Positions 9,001 to 16,881 of a stretch of 64,000 nt of DNA are shown here, in pieces. Numbering within the stretch: position 1 is the stretch's first letter; each line of letters begins with the position of its first letter. The DNA lies in the NCBI GenBank assembly GCA_041940305.1, contig JBGTSJ010000011.1:62001-126000 (forward strand), read 5' to 3'. Source of the DNA: JBGTSJ01 sp041940305 (lineage in GTDB: Bacteria; Planctomycetota; Planctomycetia; Planctomycetales; Planctomycetaceae). The notes beneath the pieces were generated by a model, which searched no databases, was not told where the DNA came from, and saw only the letters and a list, made by a program, of their open reading frames with translations. The translations under genes and the position numbers were made by a program.

Positions 9001-9583
9001 ACCCAGGGGCAGCCGCTGCTCCCTCTTCGCGTTCTTCCTGGCGACCACGCGTGCGAGGGAGAGCAACGGTAATCGGCCGATAACGTCCCCCTGTGGCTGT
9101 AACGGCCAGCGCGGCACCCTCCGGTAGATGAACCAGGAGGCTGACGGCCATACTGCTGGGCTTGTATGTATTGGCCGACGACAGGTCGAAATCGTCCGAG
9201 TCGGCTTCCGACAGGCGGAACTCAGCACGCGCCGCAATCTCCTCACAATCATGAACGGCGGAAGGCGCAATCGCTTCCCTGGCATTGCCAGACTGCGGAG
9301 GAGCGACTTCTTCTTCGGGTGGGGGAAGCTGGGCATCAATTTCGTCAGGCGGAACGGGAGCCTCCATCGGGTACAGGACACCGACGCCGTAACGCTTCGT
9401 GGGCGAATCCCGCTGGAGGATTTCCTCGCCGGAACCAAGTTGCCGGTACGGGCGGTATGCGGCCTCGGCATCTTTAAGGTGGATGCCTTGCGCGCAGTCA
9501 ATCTCCTGCCCGAGCGGGCATGGCCCGACGAGTTCCTCGCGGAGTGCCCTCAACACAGCATCACGATTCGCAATATGTGGCAT
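6035..9583 (-). CDS. drmA: DISARM helicase DrmA
   Basis: A very large (1182 residues) superfamily 2 helicase. Walker A is FPTGGGKTEAYLG near residue 525; the DEAH-like box is QDELH near 746; motif V/VI is EVGVDIDRLSL and QVTGRVGR near 970-990. The roughly 500-residue N-terminal extension before the motor is normal for DrmA. The frame opens with a TTG at 9601 that overlaps the upstream stop, but an AAGGGAG ribosome site lies just before ATG 9583, which I take as the start. The overlap with drmB (8 bases) supports one transcript. DrmA with DrmB forms the DNA-loading core of DISARM. Confidence 0.93.
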   Translation of the reverse strand: MPHIANRDAVLRALREELVGPCPLGQEIDCAQGIHLKDAEAAYRPYRQLGSGEEILQRDSPTKRYGVGVLYPMEAPVPPDEIDAQLPPPEEEVAPPQSGNAREAIAPSAVHDCEEIAARAEFRLSEADSDDFDLSSANTYKPSSMAVSLLVHLPEGAALAVTATGGRYRPITVALPRTRGRQEEREEGAAAAPGFYERDWWLRSPVRLESQFHRADFPASNTYANTRDPVRENVESLDVRIEVFARPYQTRPDEYLITVCLVNRQHAEGRMDSHSLFQSRLEVRFKPGSPGTILPYPTAEPLDGEERSQELLYRDKLTFAVGHGCAADWTRLTATSAESVTAECLPVYETPSTTPDIRTSSGQPLVASMRLLSGIDPASDGTGQLEAIVSEYEAWIAVQRGRIPSLAARLRETAEAHMEQCAEAARQMRDGLSLLASDAQVQRAFQLANLAMVTQQVRSRREARSATFDNDTSTLQFTEPYEALDLNSDRARGSQWRAFQIAFILASLRSTADASDADRERVELIWFPTGGGKTEAYLGLAAFSIFLRRLRNPADTGIQTLMRYTLRLLTAQQFQRASRLICAMEHIRRQIAGELGEAEISAGIWLGGATTPNTREEARRILRSLQRGDGQEQNKFVLDRCPWCGAEMGPVNFSAGRGRGRRGGVPRAIGYEPRDSTVVYACPDRRCEFHGLLPLYVIDEDIYEKRPALVIGTVDKFAMLAWRPQARALFGIAEDGTRAYSPPGLIIQDELHLISGPLGSMVGLYEPIIEELCTDRRGQQVARPKIVSSTATIRNYTEQVQGLYARNRTSLFPPPGLDADDSFFARVARRPDGTLERGRIYAGVHAPGLGSLQTVQVRTFSALLQAPQPMAAGDRDPWWTLLLFFNSLRELGTTLTLFQSDIPDLLRGALRQRLGAGFQDVRQLRKILELTGRLPGDEVPKAISALEVPTVSQQGQAVDVCLASNIIEVGVDIDRLSLMAVVGQPKTTSQYIQVTGRVGRKSDRPGLVVTIYTASKPRDRSHFEKFRSYHERLYAQVEPTSVTPFSRPALDRAAHAVIASYVRQLGDSNQSESPYPYPAALVAAVSHILDQRAASVDPDELAALRRIIQRRGEEWQRWQRLKWDGAIYAEDMPLMRPAGAYVTPDNARVSWATPQSLRNVDAECQVEITQLYMLEEEEAGDA

Positions 9584-9597
9584 TGGTTGCTCCCTTC

Positions 9598-11334
9598 TCA
9601 ATGTTGTTTGTTGCCGAGCAGCGACTGGATGATGCCGGGCTTAGCCGTCTCATGCACGATGATGCAGAGCCGCTCCAGCGCCCGTGTTGTCGCTACATAG
9701 AAGAGAGACGAAAACATGTCGCCATCGACATGCTCGATGTCGGTGATGACGATGGCGGGGGAGTCGAGTCCCTTAAAGCCCTGGATGGTGGTATAGCGAA
9801 TCTGGCCCGTTGCAGCCGCCTCAAAAGGGACGATCTGGCCGCGCCACGGCTCCTCGGTAACGCACGCCGCCGCACATCTCGCTCCGGCTTTCGGCGAGAG
9901 GATAACGATGTCATCACCGCTGTAGGATTCTTTGAAGAGCCGTTCGAGTGTTTTGCCGAGTTCCTTGCGTTGCTGGGATGGCGTCGCATAGTAACGGATA
10001 GTTGGCTCGATTTGGTCGTCGGGCCGGAGAATGCGCGAGTAGTTGGGTGTGAGGCGGCCAAGTAAGTGTGAAAGTGTCGCAACCCGGGGCGTGTTCCGGC
10101 AGTTCACTCGGAGCGACCCTCTGGCGAACGTGCCGCACCGCTTGCGGAGCAGTTCCTCCGCTTGGTCGCGGTCCTGACCGTAGAGCATTTGCCGCTCGAA
10201 GTCGCCAAACATGCGCCACGAACCATCCGCAAGCCCGCCCTTGAGCACCAGTTCCAACACGTCGAGGTAGGCAGGGTGGAGCAAGTCCTGCACTTCATCC
10301 GCAATCACCATATCGAACCGCCCGGCATCCCGGTGCCTGTCCAGAAGATTGGACATAGCGGTATCAGGCAACCTGGATTTCCAGAACGAGTCATCCGCGC
10401 CTTCCGGCACCTTGATGCCCGCGATGCCCACCATGTACTGGTGGAGTGTTCCAGCCGTAATCTGGCCGGAGCTTGAGAGCGGCTGTTCGCAAAACCACCT
10501 CCCGAGCAAGCGGTTGAAGCACACGAGCAAGACGCTTTTGCCGGCACTTGCGGCCCTGCGTGCGGTTTCAAGTGCGAGTACCGTCTTGCCCGTCCCCGCC
10601 GGGCCGGTGAAAAGCACGCGGGGGTTATCCTCCATCGTGTCGAGCGCCGCGAATTGCTCCCCGGTGTATCGGAGGATTTCCGCCTGCTTGCGGGAGCGGC
10701 GGTCGTGGGCTTTCTCGGCGAACTCGAAGTTCGGCCGCAGGATTCTTGCAATGGCGGCTGACTGCTGGATGTCCGGCAATCGGTCGCCATCGCGGAACCA
10801 CTTGGCCGATGGTTGTGAACTCAAATGTGCCCTCGCGCTGCGAAGGATGCCGCTGACCAGCGGTGCCATTGGTTGCCGCTTGAAGCGGGCCGAATCAATC
10901 ACCTGCCACCGGTGCCACTCGCCGGAGGGCACCTTGAACTCGATAAACGGGAACGCAACGGCGGACCAGAAGGGAACGCGGGAAAGGGACGTGTCGCTCT
11001 GGATGACTTGCTGACGGAGGCTGTGCATTGCCTCGGCCGCTTGCTTGAAGGGGCCGCGCGGGTCGCCTTTGGGATCATGGCCGTAGAACCAGAGGCCGTC
11101 CCTGCGTTCCAGTGAGTGGCACGCCTTCACTTCGAGGCAGAGCACACCAAGCGAGGGGACGATGATGACGAAATCGGCTTCGCCGGCCACTTGCCGCAGG
11201 TGCTGCGCAATATCGAGCGAGTGGAGGACGATCCAATCCCGCGTAGCCTCTTCCTGCCTGAGCTTGGTGAATACCTGCTGTTCACCCGGGCTGGGGCAGG
11301 AAGCGGGGATAGTAGGAGGGATCATGCGCGCCAC
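9598..11334 (-). CDS. NERD-domain, UvrD-type DNA helicase
   Basis: A 578-residue protein. The N-terminal about 15-140 is a NERD (nuclease-related) domain: SPGEQQVF, GEADFVIIVPSLGVLCLEVKAC with the acidic and E-x-K residues of a PD-(D/E)XK-like site. A superfamily 1 helicase follows: Walker A GPAGTGKT near 243, Walker B DEVQD near 344, GFKGLDSPAIVI near 516 and the final motif YVATTRALERL near 550. A GTG at 11334 has a good ribosome site (GGAGGA, 8 bases before it), better than ATG 11325. It lies between the unknown 528-residue gene (2-base gap) and drmA. NERD helicases are not part of the two textbook DISARM classes, so it may supply the nuclease activity otherwise given by DrmC. Confidence 0.85.
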   Translation of the reverse strand: MARMIPPTIPASCPSPGEQQVFTKLRQEEATRDWIVLHSLDIAQHLRQVAGEADFVIIVPSLGVLCLEVKACHSLERRDGLWFYGHDPKGDPRGPFKQAAEAMHSLRQQVIQSDTSLSRVPFWSAVAFPFIEFKVPSGEWHRWQVIDSARFKRQPMAPLVSGILRSARAHLSSQPSAKWFRDGDRLPDIQQSAAIARILRPNFEFAEKAHDRRSRKQAEILRYTGEQFAALDTMEDNPRVLFTGPAGTGKTVLALETARRAASAGKSVLLVCFNRLLGRWFCEQPLSSSGQITAGTLHQYMVGIAGIKVPEGADDSFWKSRLPDTAMSNLLDRHRDAGRFDMVIADEVQDLLHPAYLDVLELVLKGGLADGSWRMFGDFERQMLYGQDRDQAEELLRKRCGTFARGSLRVNCRNTPRVATLSHLLGRLTPNYSRILRPDDQIEPTIRYYATPSQQRKELGKTLERLFKESYSGDDIVILSPKAGARCAAACVTEEPWRGQIVPFEAAATGQIRYTTIQGFKGLDSPAIVITDIEHVDGDMFSSLFYVATTRALERLCIIVHETAKPGIIQSLLGNKQH

Positions 11335-11336
11335 GG

Positions 11337-12923
11337 CTATTCCTCCGAATCCAGCAAGACGCCGATGCGGTCGGCAGAAACCTCGAACTCCTCTTCCGAT
11401 ATGCCTGTGATCTGGAAGGCCGTGAGCGTCCCGCCATCCTGCTCACCGAGGTCGAATACCATTTCGCCGTCCCGCTCCAGCGATTCCAGCGATGACGTTG
11501 AAATCTTCTGCAAGAGCATCCGCCGTATAGCCTGGCCTGCACTCTTGTGCGCACGGTCGATCTCCCCCATCGCTTCCCAGAGTTCCTGTGTGTTGCACGC
11601 CATGCCCGCGAATGAAAGTATCGCGGCGAAGTCCTCTTCCTTACGCGGATGAATGCACTTCGCGGACATCCAGTAATGGACGTTCGCGGGGCGGGCTTCG
11701 GACAGGTTGCGCGCACGCAGATCGCCGGCAACGCGGGCAGCAAGTTCGCGGCGGCTGAGTGCGCCGAACTGCCCTTGCGCGGCGGCGGCCAGTTGGGCTT
11801 TCCACCCGCCTTGTTGCGCGCGGCGTTCTGCCGCGCGGTCCCCAAGGATGCGGTCGGCAAGCGGGGCAATGAAGTCGCCCCCACCCGATGTTCGCAGTAG
11901 CAGGTACAGTTCCGGCTCCAGCTCTTCCACGGGCACACGCCGGACAATGGAATCGCCCGTTTCCGACGTATCAATGGCAAGCGAGGATGCACCTTCGTCT
12001 GCCGACATAAAGACGGCGCGGCCGCCGCTGAGGTGGCAGAGCCGTGCCGGTAGCGTCTCCTCGCCGGCAGCGGCACTCGCGTGCCATCCCGGCATACGTG
12101 ATCCGGCCTTGCCGAATGGCGGCAGTGGCGGGAGCAGGTCCAGCGGCTGGAGATCCGTCAAAGCCTGGCTGGGTGGAGTTGACTGGCCTTTTAGTTGCGG
12201 CAACGCTCCAAGATAGTGCTTGCGGCTCTTGTCTGTCTCGGAACCATCCCCGTTGAGGAACACCGGCCCCGGCTTCCACGGGTCGCGTATCCAGCGGTAC
12301 GACACGACATGGATATGCGCCGCGCGCGGTGCCGAGAACACGTAATCGGGAAACCACCCGCACGGGCCAAGGGCAACAAGCACGTCGCACAAATACGCTT
12401 CCCGCAACTGCCTTGCGCTGACGACCTTGGCTTTCCGCAACCCGGCGCTGGCGGCAAAATACGCGGCCGTAGGCTGGTTCATGCGGGGATTGCGGAGAAC
12501 AATCGACATGCCGCAGTTTTCGCTGTGCAGCGATTCCAGCACCGTGGTAAAGGGCGATGCTGTCTCCGCTCCCAGGCTTTGCAGTTTCTGCACAACGCTA
12601 GCGAGAGCGGCATGAGAATCGGGATACAGTTGCTGGCAACGCCGTACCTGGAGATTCAATTTTTCCCACTCGATGCAAGCGGCAGAGGCCGCGCGGTCAA
12701 ACGGCAACGGAGTGGAGCAAAGGGCAAACGCGAGGCGGCGGACTGGGCCGAGCGCCCGCTGCCAGAACTCATCTTCCGCTTCGGCCCCAAGCGACTGGAC
12801 CAGCGCCCGGAGCGACCGCGATACATCGGCCAACCCTGCGTGGTCCACCCAATGGCGGGTAATTTCGCATTTGGATGCGGTCTCGTAAACGGTGGTCGCG
12901 CTGCAGATGGAAACGGGATTCAT
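11337..12923 (-). CDS. Unrecognised protein in the DISARM-like operon (second gene)
   Basis: A 528-residue protein I do not recognise. It is soluble: no signal peptide or membrane segment. The N-terminal half is helical and alpha/beta (for example VVSARQLREAYLCDVLVALG). Near residue 360 there is a stretch LLLRTSGGGDFIAPLADRIL followed by ERRAQQGGWKAQL, which looks like a boundary to a helical C-terminal domain; the end (about 470-528) is acidic. Its ATG overlaps the stop of the preceding gene as ATGA, and its TAG lies 2 bases before the helicase GTG. The two leading genes together (861 residues) occupy the operon slot and rough size of class 2 DISARM DrmE, so a split DrmE is one possible reading, not shown. 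Confidence 0.75.
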   Translation of the reverse strand: MNPVSICSATTVYETASKCEITRHWVDHAGLADVSRSLRALVQSLGAEAEDEFWQRALGPVRRLAFALCSTPLPFDRAASAACIEWEKLNLQVRRCQQLYPDSHAALASVVQKLQSLGAETASPFTTVLESLHSENCGMSIVLRNPRMNQPTAAYFAASAGLRKAKVVSARQLREAYLCDVLVALGPCGWFPDYVFSAPRAAHIHVVSYRWIRDPWKPGPVFLNGDGSETDKSRKHYLGALPQLKGQSTPPSQALTDLQPLDLLPPLPPFGKAGSRMPGWHASAAAGEETLPARLCHLSGGRAVFMSADEGASSLAIDTSETGDSIVRRVPVEELEPELYLLLRTSGGGDFIAPLADRILGDRAAERRAQQGGWKAQLAAAAQGQFGALSRRELAARVAGDLRARNLSEARPANVHYWMSAKCIHPRKEEDFAAILSFAGMACNTQELWEAMGEIDRAHKSAGQAIRRMLLQKISTSSLESLERDGEMVFDLGEQDGGTLTAFQITGISEEEFEVSADRIGVLLDSEE

Positions 12924-13921
12924 GGGATCGCCTCCCGGAAAGCCAGGACTTCACCTCCAGGGGGTGCGCCATTGGCAGGCAGGGGAGGCTCAGCATCGGC
13001 GCGGTTCTGCGAGAACCGGGAATTGATGGCAGTGATTGCATCATCGAAATAGAGCTCGGTGCGATCAAGGATGATGATCTGGTGCTGGCCTGGCCACAGT
13101 GCTCCCCACTTGAGGAAACCCGCCGCGCCGTCGAACACCACGCCCATCTCGACCTTGCTGGTAACGTCGGCGGATGGCGGGCTGGAACCAACGGGCACGA
13201 GCGCGGAGCGGTAGGATTGCTGCTCACCGGTGACGAAGCGATCTACGCGCAACACATCCTGTAGCTGGCCCTCCGCCCGGCAATCGCCATTGGCATGCAG
13301 GGCGAGGGGTGTATGCCGGATTTCATGTTCGAGAGCGTTCTTCTTGCCCACGATGGCGCAGACGAGCTTTGACCGCAATCCGAGTTGAACCGGATCGGAT
13401 TCCCCGAGCAGGCTGTCAACAAAGCTGTTGGCGAACCGCTTGTTCTCCGCGCCCTGCTTCTTGGGCAACTTGCCGGAGTGCTTGGCAGGCTGCACCTGCA
13501 TCGCCCGCGATTCGTCAATCAGGTACGTTAGCCCGCCGCCGCTCATGGAGTGTACTTGCACTCGAACATACAGCTTGCCGTTGTATTCCTCCGGCCCCTG
13601 CAACACGCCTTTCAGTACCTTGCGCGGGGATTGGCGGAAGATGACAGGAGTACCGGTGGGAAGGTCGAATAGTTTCTCAAAGTGGGCGGCTGTGGAAGAG
13701 TGGTCTCGCGCGGCTGCATCGCTGATGACCATTCCCAAACTTACGAACGCCGCGCAGTAAGCCCGTGTCGGCACGACAATGGCGGTCACAATCCGGCTCT
13801 CGGCGTTGTCCGCGACTGCGAGATGCTTGCCAACGCTAATGAAATACTCGGCCCACTCTGGGAGACTACGCCACTCCCCGAAGTCCTCGAAGTGCAAGTT
13901 GACGGGAGCAACGGCGCTCAT
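12920..13921 (-). CDS. Unrecognised protein, first gene of the DISARM-like operon
   Basis: A 333-residue protein of unknown function. It begins MSAVAPVNLHFEDFGEWRSLPEWAEYF, then a section that looks beta-rich (GTPVIFRQSPRKVLKGVLQG, KLYVRVQVHSMSGGGLTYLI), a basic segment (KHSGKLPKKQGAENKRF) and a C-terminal alpha/beta part (QHQIIILDRTELYFDDAITA). There is no signal peptide or membrane segment. No catalytic motif was recognised. The last four bases overlap the next gene. It is the first gene after a roughly 190-base spacer that should hold the operon promoter; I could not pick out a convincing -35/-10 or operator there. Confidence 0.75.
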   Translation of the reverse strand: MSAVAPVNLHFEDFGEWRSLPEWAEYFISVGKHLAVADNAESRIVTAIVVPTRAYCAAFVSLGMVISDAAARDHSSTAAHFEKLFDLPTGTPVIFRQSPRKVLKGVLQGPEEYNGKLYVRVQVHSMSGGGLTYLIDESRAMQVQPAKHSGKLPKKQGAENKRFANSFVDSLLGESDPVQLGLRSKLVCAIVGKKNALEHEIRHTPLALHANGDCRAEGQLQDVLRVDRFVTGEQQSYRSALVPVGSSPPSADVTSKVEMGVVFDGAAGFLKWGALWPGQHQIIILDRTELYFDDAITAINSRFSQNRADAEPPLPANGAPPGGEVLAFREAIP

Positions 13922-14109
13922 TTGCGGGAGTCTCGATCGCTAAGGCCATGTGGTACCAGGGAAACAGATCGGCCATTGAAGGCCGTTGCTCATGAGCGAG
14001 TTGCGGTTGCGGCTCCGTCATGCACACCGTGCGATCCCGTCTGACCTTCTTTGCGGCTATCGCCATGCAACTGCCTTGCCAATTCCGTTCAATCGATCTG
14101 TAACTGCCT

Positions 14110-15040
14110 CTAAGCAGTCGGGGGCTGAAGTCGTGCCAACCCAGCGCACACTGCGCGCATCAAGCTGGTTTTTAACTCAGTTCCTTCAAGAGCTGTCAGT
14201 TGCAGATCATCGGGCCCGTGAAGCGTCTCACCTGGGTCACGCTTACTCGGCTTTTGAAGCCGTTTACCCAGAATTGCGGCGGCATGCTTTTGGATCTGGT
14301 TCCATTCACTGGACCGACTGCGATCCTCTGGATGAGCATTCCGATTTCGCATCAAGAAGATAACTTGGAAATCGCTGCGATACTCTCCCACTTCACGATT
14401 CATTTCGGCGAACAAGTGGGCCTTGTCAGGCATTTGATCCGAGGAAAGTATCCCTTGCTTTCTCAGGTCTGTAATCGTCCCGGCGGCAAATGTCTGCTCG
14501 GTGCCGTCTAAACTGTCACCGGTTGCTGATGCCAACGCGTTGGCAAACGCGAACAGATGCCTCCACACCTCCCGAGAGCCGTCGGCAACAACTGGTTACG
14601 AGAGGAGAACGGACGCCCCTGCGATCACCTGGTTAGCAGCGGAGGCGAATACATTATCGCCCGTTGTCAACCAACGCGCACGAGCGTGTAGAAGCGTGAA
14701 CTGACGATAGATCTCTCGAAGTTGATCGCTTGCAGGTTGTCGAAGGCTCTCAACCGAGTTCGGCTGTTGCCAGATTTCGTTTATGTGAATCGGCGCGAAC
14801 TGGCGATCCATTTGGGCAAATGCTCTGCAACTTAGCCATGAGAAATGGGTCTTGGCCTAGAGAGCCCTGGTCAAGCGCGGTTGCAAAAACTAAATCAGAT
14901 GAAGAGAGACGGGCCCTACTCAGGTGCCTATGGGCGCAGCATACGAGGCGTGACGCCAAAAATCGAATGTCGCATGCATCAGCCGCGATGACACGGCCTA
15001 CCGTTGCGCATGCGGAGCAATCTAGGTGCCCCGTCTCCCT
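14110..15040 (-). pseudogene. Broken gene of unknown function (one frameshift, one in-frame stop)
   Basis: Read leftwards, one frame is open from about 15040 and encodes GHLDCSACATVGRVIAAD through LDQGSLGQDPFLMAKLQS. Near 14815 the coding sense moves to another frame that gives MDRQFAPIHINEIWQQPN. This second frame meets a TAA at 14596-14598 and then continues open in the same frame (VWRHLFAFANALAS through RNRNAHPED) to the stop at 14110. The continuous protein-like composition across both breaks suggests a single gene of about 300 residues that has decayed. The C-terminal part is helical and has RNRNAH, reminiscent of HEPN-like helical domains, but I cannot assign it. It separates the two island operons. 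Confidence 0.5.
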
Positions 15041-15475
15041 TCAAGGCTATTTCAACCGAAAACGCCGATGAACGTCAAGTCGCGGCCGCAGACTGTCCAG
15101 GGCCGTAGTCGTCGGCAACCCGCTTGAAGACGACCATCGACCAGGCTGGCTACGACCCGTACCCGCCGGAGGGGGTCATCCTGCAGCGCGTGGGCGACAG
15201 CTGGTGGCCCCAGTTGCTGCGGCGTGGCGGTGATTCGGACACGGCGACCGGAGGTCACAGGGAGGGAGCAATCCCTCCTTATTCCTCTCAGTCACTGTGA
15301 CGCAAGTTTGCCAGCACATCTGCCCGTTCCAGCAAAACCCTGTCCCTCCCCGCGCAAGACTCGAACCTCTAACCGGAGGTGAACAACCTGATGGTTAAAG
15401 AAAAAGGCCCCGGGTGGGCCGCCCAACAGGGCGGCCCCACCTCGGACGTCGATCATCAGGCAGCACTGTCGCCGA
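15041..15475. other. Non-coding spacer between island modules
   Basis: No convincing gene is visible. A 58-codon open stretch on the plus strand ends at 15300 (KTTIDQAGYDPYPPEGVIL and on) but has no good start and may be the tail of a lost gene. The spacer holds a nested hairpin at 15254-15302: outer arms GTCACAG and CTGTGAC around an inner stem GGAGGGA, GCAA loop, TCCCTCC (15261-15278). It also holds the terminator of the ubiquitin-like operon, listed separately. Confidence 0.5.
15397..15440 (-). terminator. Intrinsic terminator of the ubiquitin-like operon
   Basis: Arms at 15414-15424 and 15429-15440 form an 11-bp GC-rich stem (GTGGGCCGCCC with its complement, one bulged base, AACA loop). 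On the minus strand the stem is followed by TTTTTCTTT (15405-15397). It lies 36 bases past the stop of the ThiF-like gene, so it most likely ends the operon that starts near 19865. Confidence 0.75.
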
Positions 15476-16126
15476 TTACATCCCCGTCCACTCTCCCGCC
15501 AGCAGATCCAGCATCGCATCCCCCTGCACCGGGATCCCGCGCAGCCAGCGCGTGAACTGATGCAGCATCAGGCCGGCGGCGAGCGCAGCGGTGTAGATCG
15601 TGCTGCGGGCTGTGCAGCGCCCAGCTTGGGCCTGGTCCTGGGAGAACAGCGTGGTGCGATACTCGTCGTTGCCGCGGCCGTCGGCCACCGCCAGCACCCG
15701 AATCACCTCTCCCAGCATCCGCCCGTCACACCAGAATTGGCAGTCCGTGCTGACCGTGCGCCAGATCGCTTCCCGCGCCGAGATCGTGTCCACGCAGCAG
15801 AACACTGCCGGCGAGGCACCGTATCGGGAGCGGTAGCGGTCACTGATCGGCTCGACAGTCACCTCCGGATCGATCAGCCGGATCGCCTGCTGGCAGGCGA
15901 GCACCTTGGGCTGACCGACGTCGGTCACCAGCGAGTAACCCTGGGTCGTGACGTTGGTGGGCTCGACGTGATCGGGGTCGATCAGCCGCAGCCGGCGGGC
16001 GCCCATTGACGCCAGTTGCAGCGCGACCTGCCGGCCGATTGCGCCGACGCCGATCACGTCAATGGTCAGGCTTTCCAGCCGTTCCCGCGGCACGAGCTCT
16101 GCCTGCCTCTCGAACCGGTCTGACAT
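15476..16126 (-). CDS. ThiF/E1-like adenylyltransferase
   Basis: A 216-residue E1-like enzyme with the Rossmann signature GVGAIG (26-31), the acidic residue ending the next strand (LIDPDHVEPTN, about 48-58), and a cysteine in RCTARSTIYTAAL (C171) placed like the catalytic cysteine of ThiF. It should adenylate the C-terminus of a ubiquitin-like protein and form a thioester. It is short: there is no separate zinc CxxC pair and no E2-binding fold. The start is ATG 16126, preceded by AGGAG; an upstream extension in the same frame has no coding look. As last gene of the operon it completes a set with the beta-grasp protein, E2-like protein and JAB protease. Confidence 0.88.
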   Translation of the reverse strand: MSDRFERQAELVPRERLESLTIDVIGVGAIGRQVALQLASMGARRLRLIDPDHVEPTNVTTQGYSLVTDVGQPKVLACQQAIRLIDPEVTVEPISDRYRSRYGASPAVFCCVDTISAREAIWRTVSTDCQFWCDGRMLGEVIRVLAVADGRGNDEYRTTLFSQDQAQAGRCTARSTIYTAALAAGLMLHQFTRWLRGIPVQGDAMLDLLAGEWTGM

Positions 16127-16272
16127 GCTGATCTGCTCCTGTGGTGTGAGATGAGGGATGGAAACCGCCGCACTCGCGCGCGAACCTGGCTGATCACTAC
16201 CGTGAACATCTCCGCCGAGCCATGGAACCATCGCCTAACCGAACCAGGTCCTACGGGAAGTACTGTTCTCCT

Positions 16273-16881
16273 TCATGGACCGTCCTCCGGCAGCCACAGC
16301 AGTCCGTCATCTGGCAGCCTCCAGTCAGCGGCCGGGAGGTCGAATTGGCGGTCGACGTTCGCCAAACATTCTTTTGGCCGCACGCAGTCGGCATACTCCG
16401 CGCTCCACGCGCCTCTATCATTGGCTGCGAGCGGACAGCTCCAGTCGATGCCGACCGGCAGGCGGACTTCGATTGAGGGTCCACTTGGATTGAGCGAAAT
16501 CTGCAACCGCGCATACGTCGCCCCGCCGCACGCCAAAATGAACATCACGGCCCAACTGCAGCGGCCGAACACGCGCGTAAGCGTCTCTTCATCGACGTTG
16601 CTGGGCCAGGGAGACTCCCCGGGATGCGTATGAATCCAAATCCGACCAAACTCCGCTGGTGTGCGCCCGAGATCGACCTGCCGCTCAAACCAGTCGGCGA
16701 CCGCCGTATCCTCGAACTGCACCGACGTAGCCGTGCAGGTCTGCCGGACCAGACCGATGTCCTCCACGCACAGCGGGTCCGTAAGCGAACTGATCCCGAA
16801 CCCCCCGACTTCCGTCGGTCCGGCGTCACGAAAGCTCAGCAGCTTGGCCCAGGCCGCCGGCGCAAACCGCAGCGGCGGCAT
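16273..16881 (-). CDS. JAB/MPN (JAMM) metalloprotease, deubiquitinase-like
   Basis: A 202-residue protein with a complete JAMM zinc site: glutamate in TEVGGFG (E24), H-x-H in WIHTHPG (H84, H86), and S94 and D97 in the following PSNVD. Such enzymes in ubiquitin-like operons cut C-terminal tails from the modifier or remove it from targets. The ATG at 16881 is preferred because it gives a 56-base overlap with the E2-like gene; an ATG at 16971 would give a basic 30-residue extension and is possible. A 146-base gap separates it from the E1 gene. Confidence 0.85.
   Translation of the reverse strand: MPPLRFAPAAWAKLLSFRDAGPTEVGGFGISSLTDPLCVEDIGLVRQTCTATSVQFEDTAVADWFERQVDLGRTPAEFGRIWIHTHPGESPWPSNVDEETLTRVFGRCSWAVMFILACGGATYARLQISLNPSGPSIEVRLPVGIDWSCPLAANDRGAWSAEYADCVRPKECLANVDRQFDLPAADWRLPDDGLLWLPEDGP

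Noticed and set aside
8084..9127. 347-codon plus-strand frame inside drmA
   Set aside because: Antisense shadow of the drmA N-terminal region in GC-rich DNA.
13866..14066. 66-codon minus-strand frame ahead of the DISARM-like operon
   Set aside because: Overlaps the first gene by 56 bases, no ribosome site, no recognisable protein pattern; more likely promoter region.
15340..15390. tRNA-like T-arm (AGAGGTTCGAGTCTT on the minus strand)
   Set aside because: No matching acceptor, D-arm or anticodon stem around it; the neighbouring sequence is the terminator hairpin.
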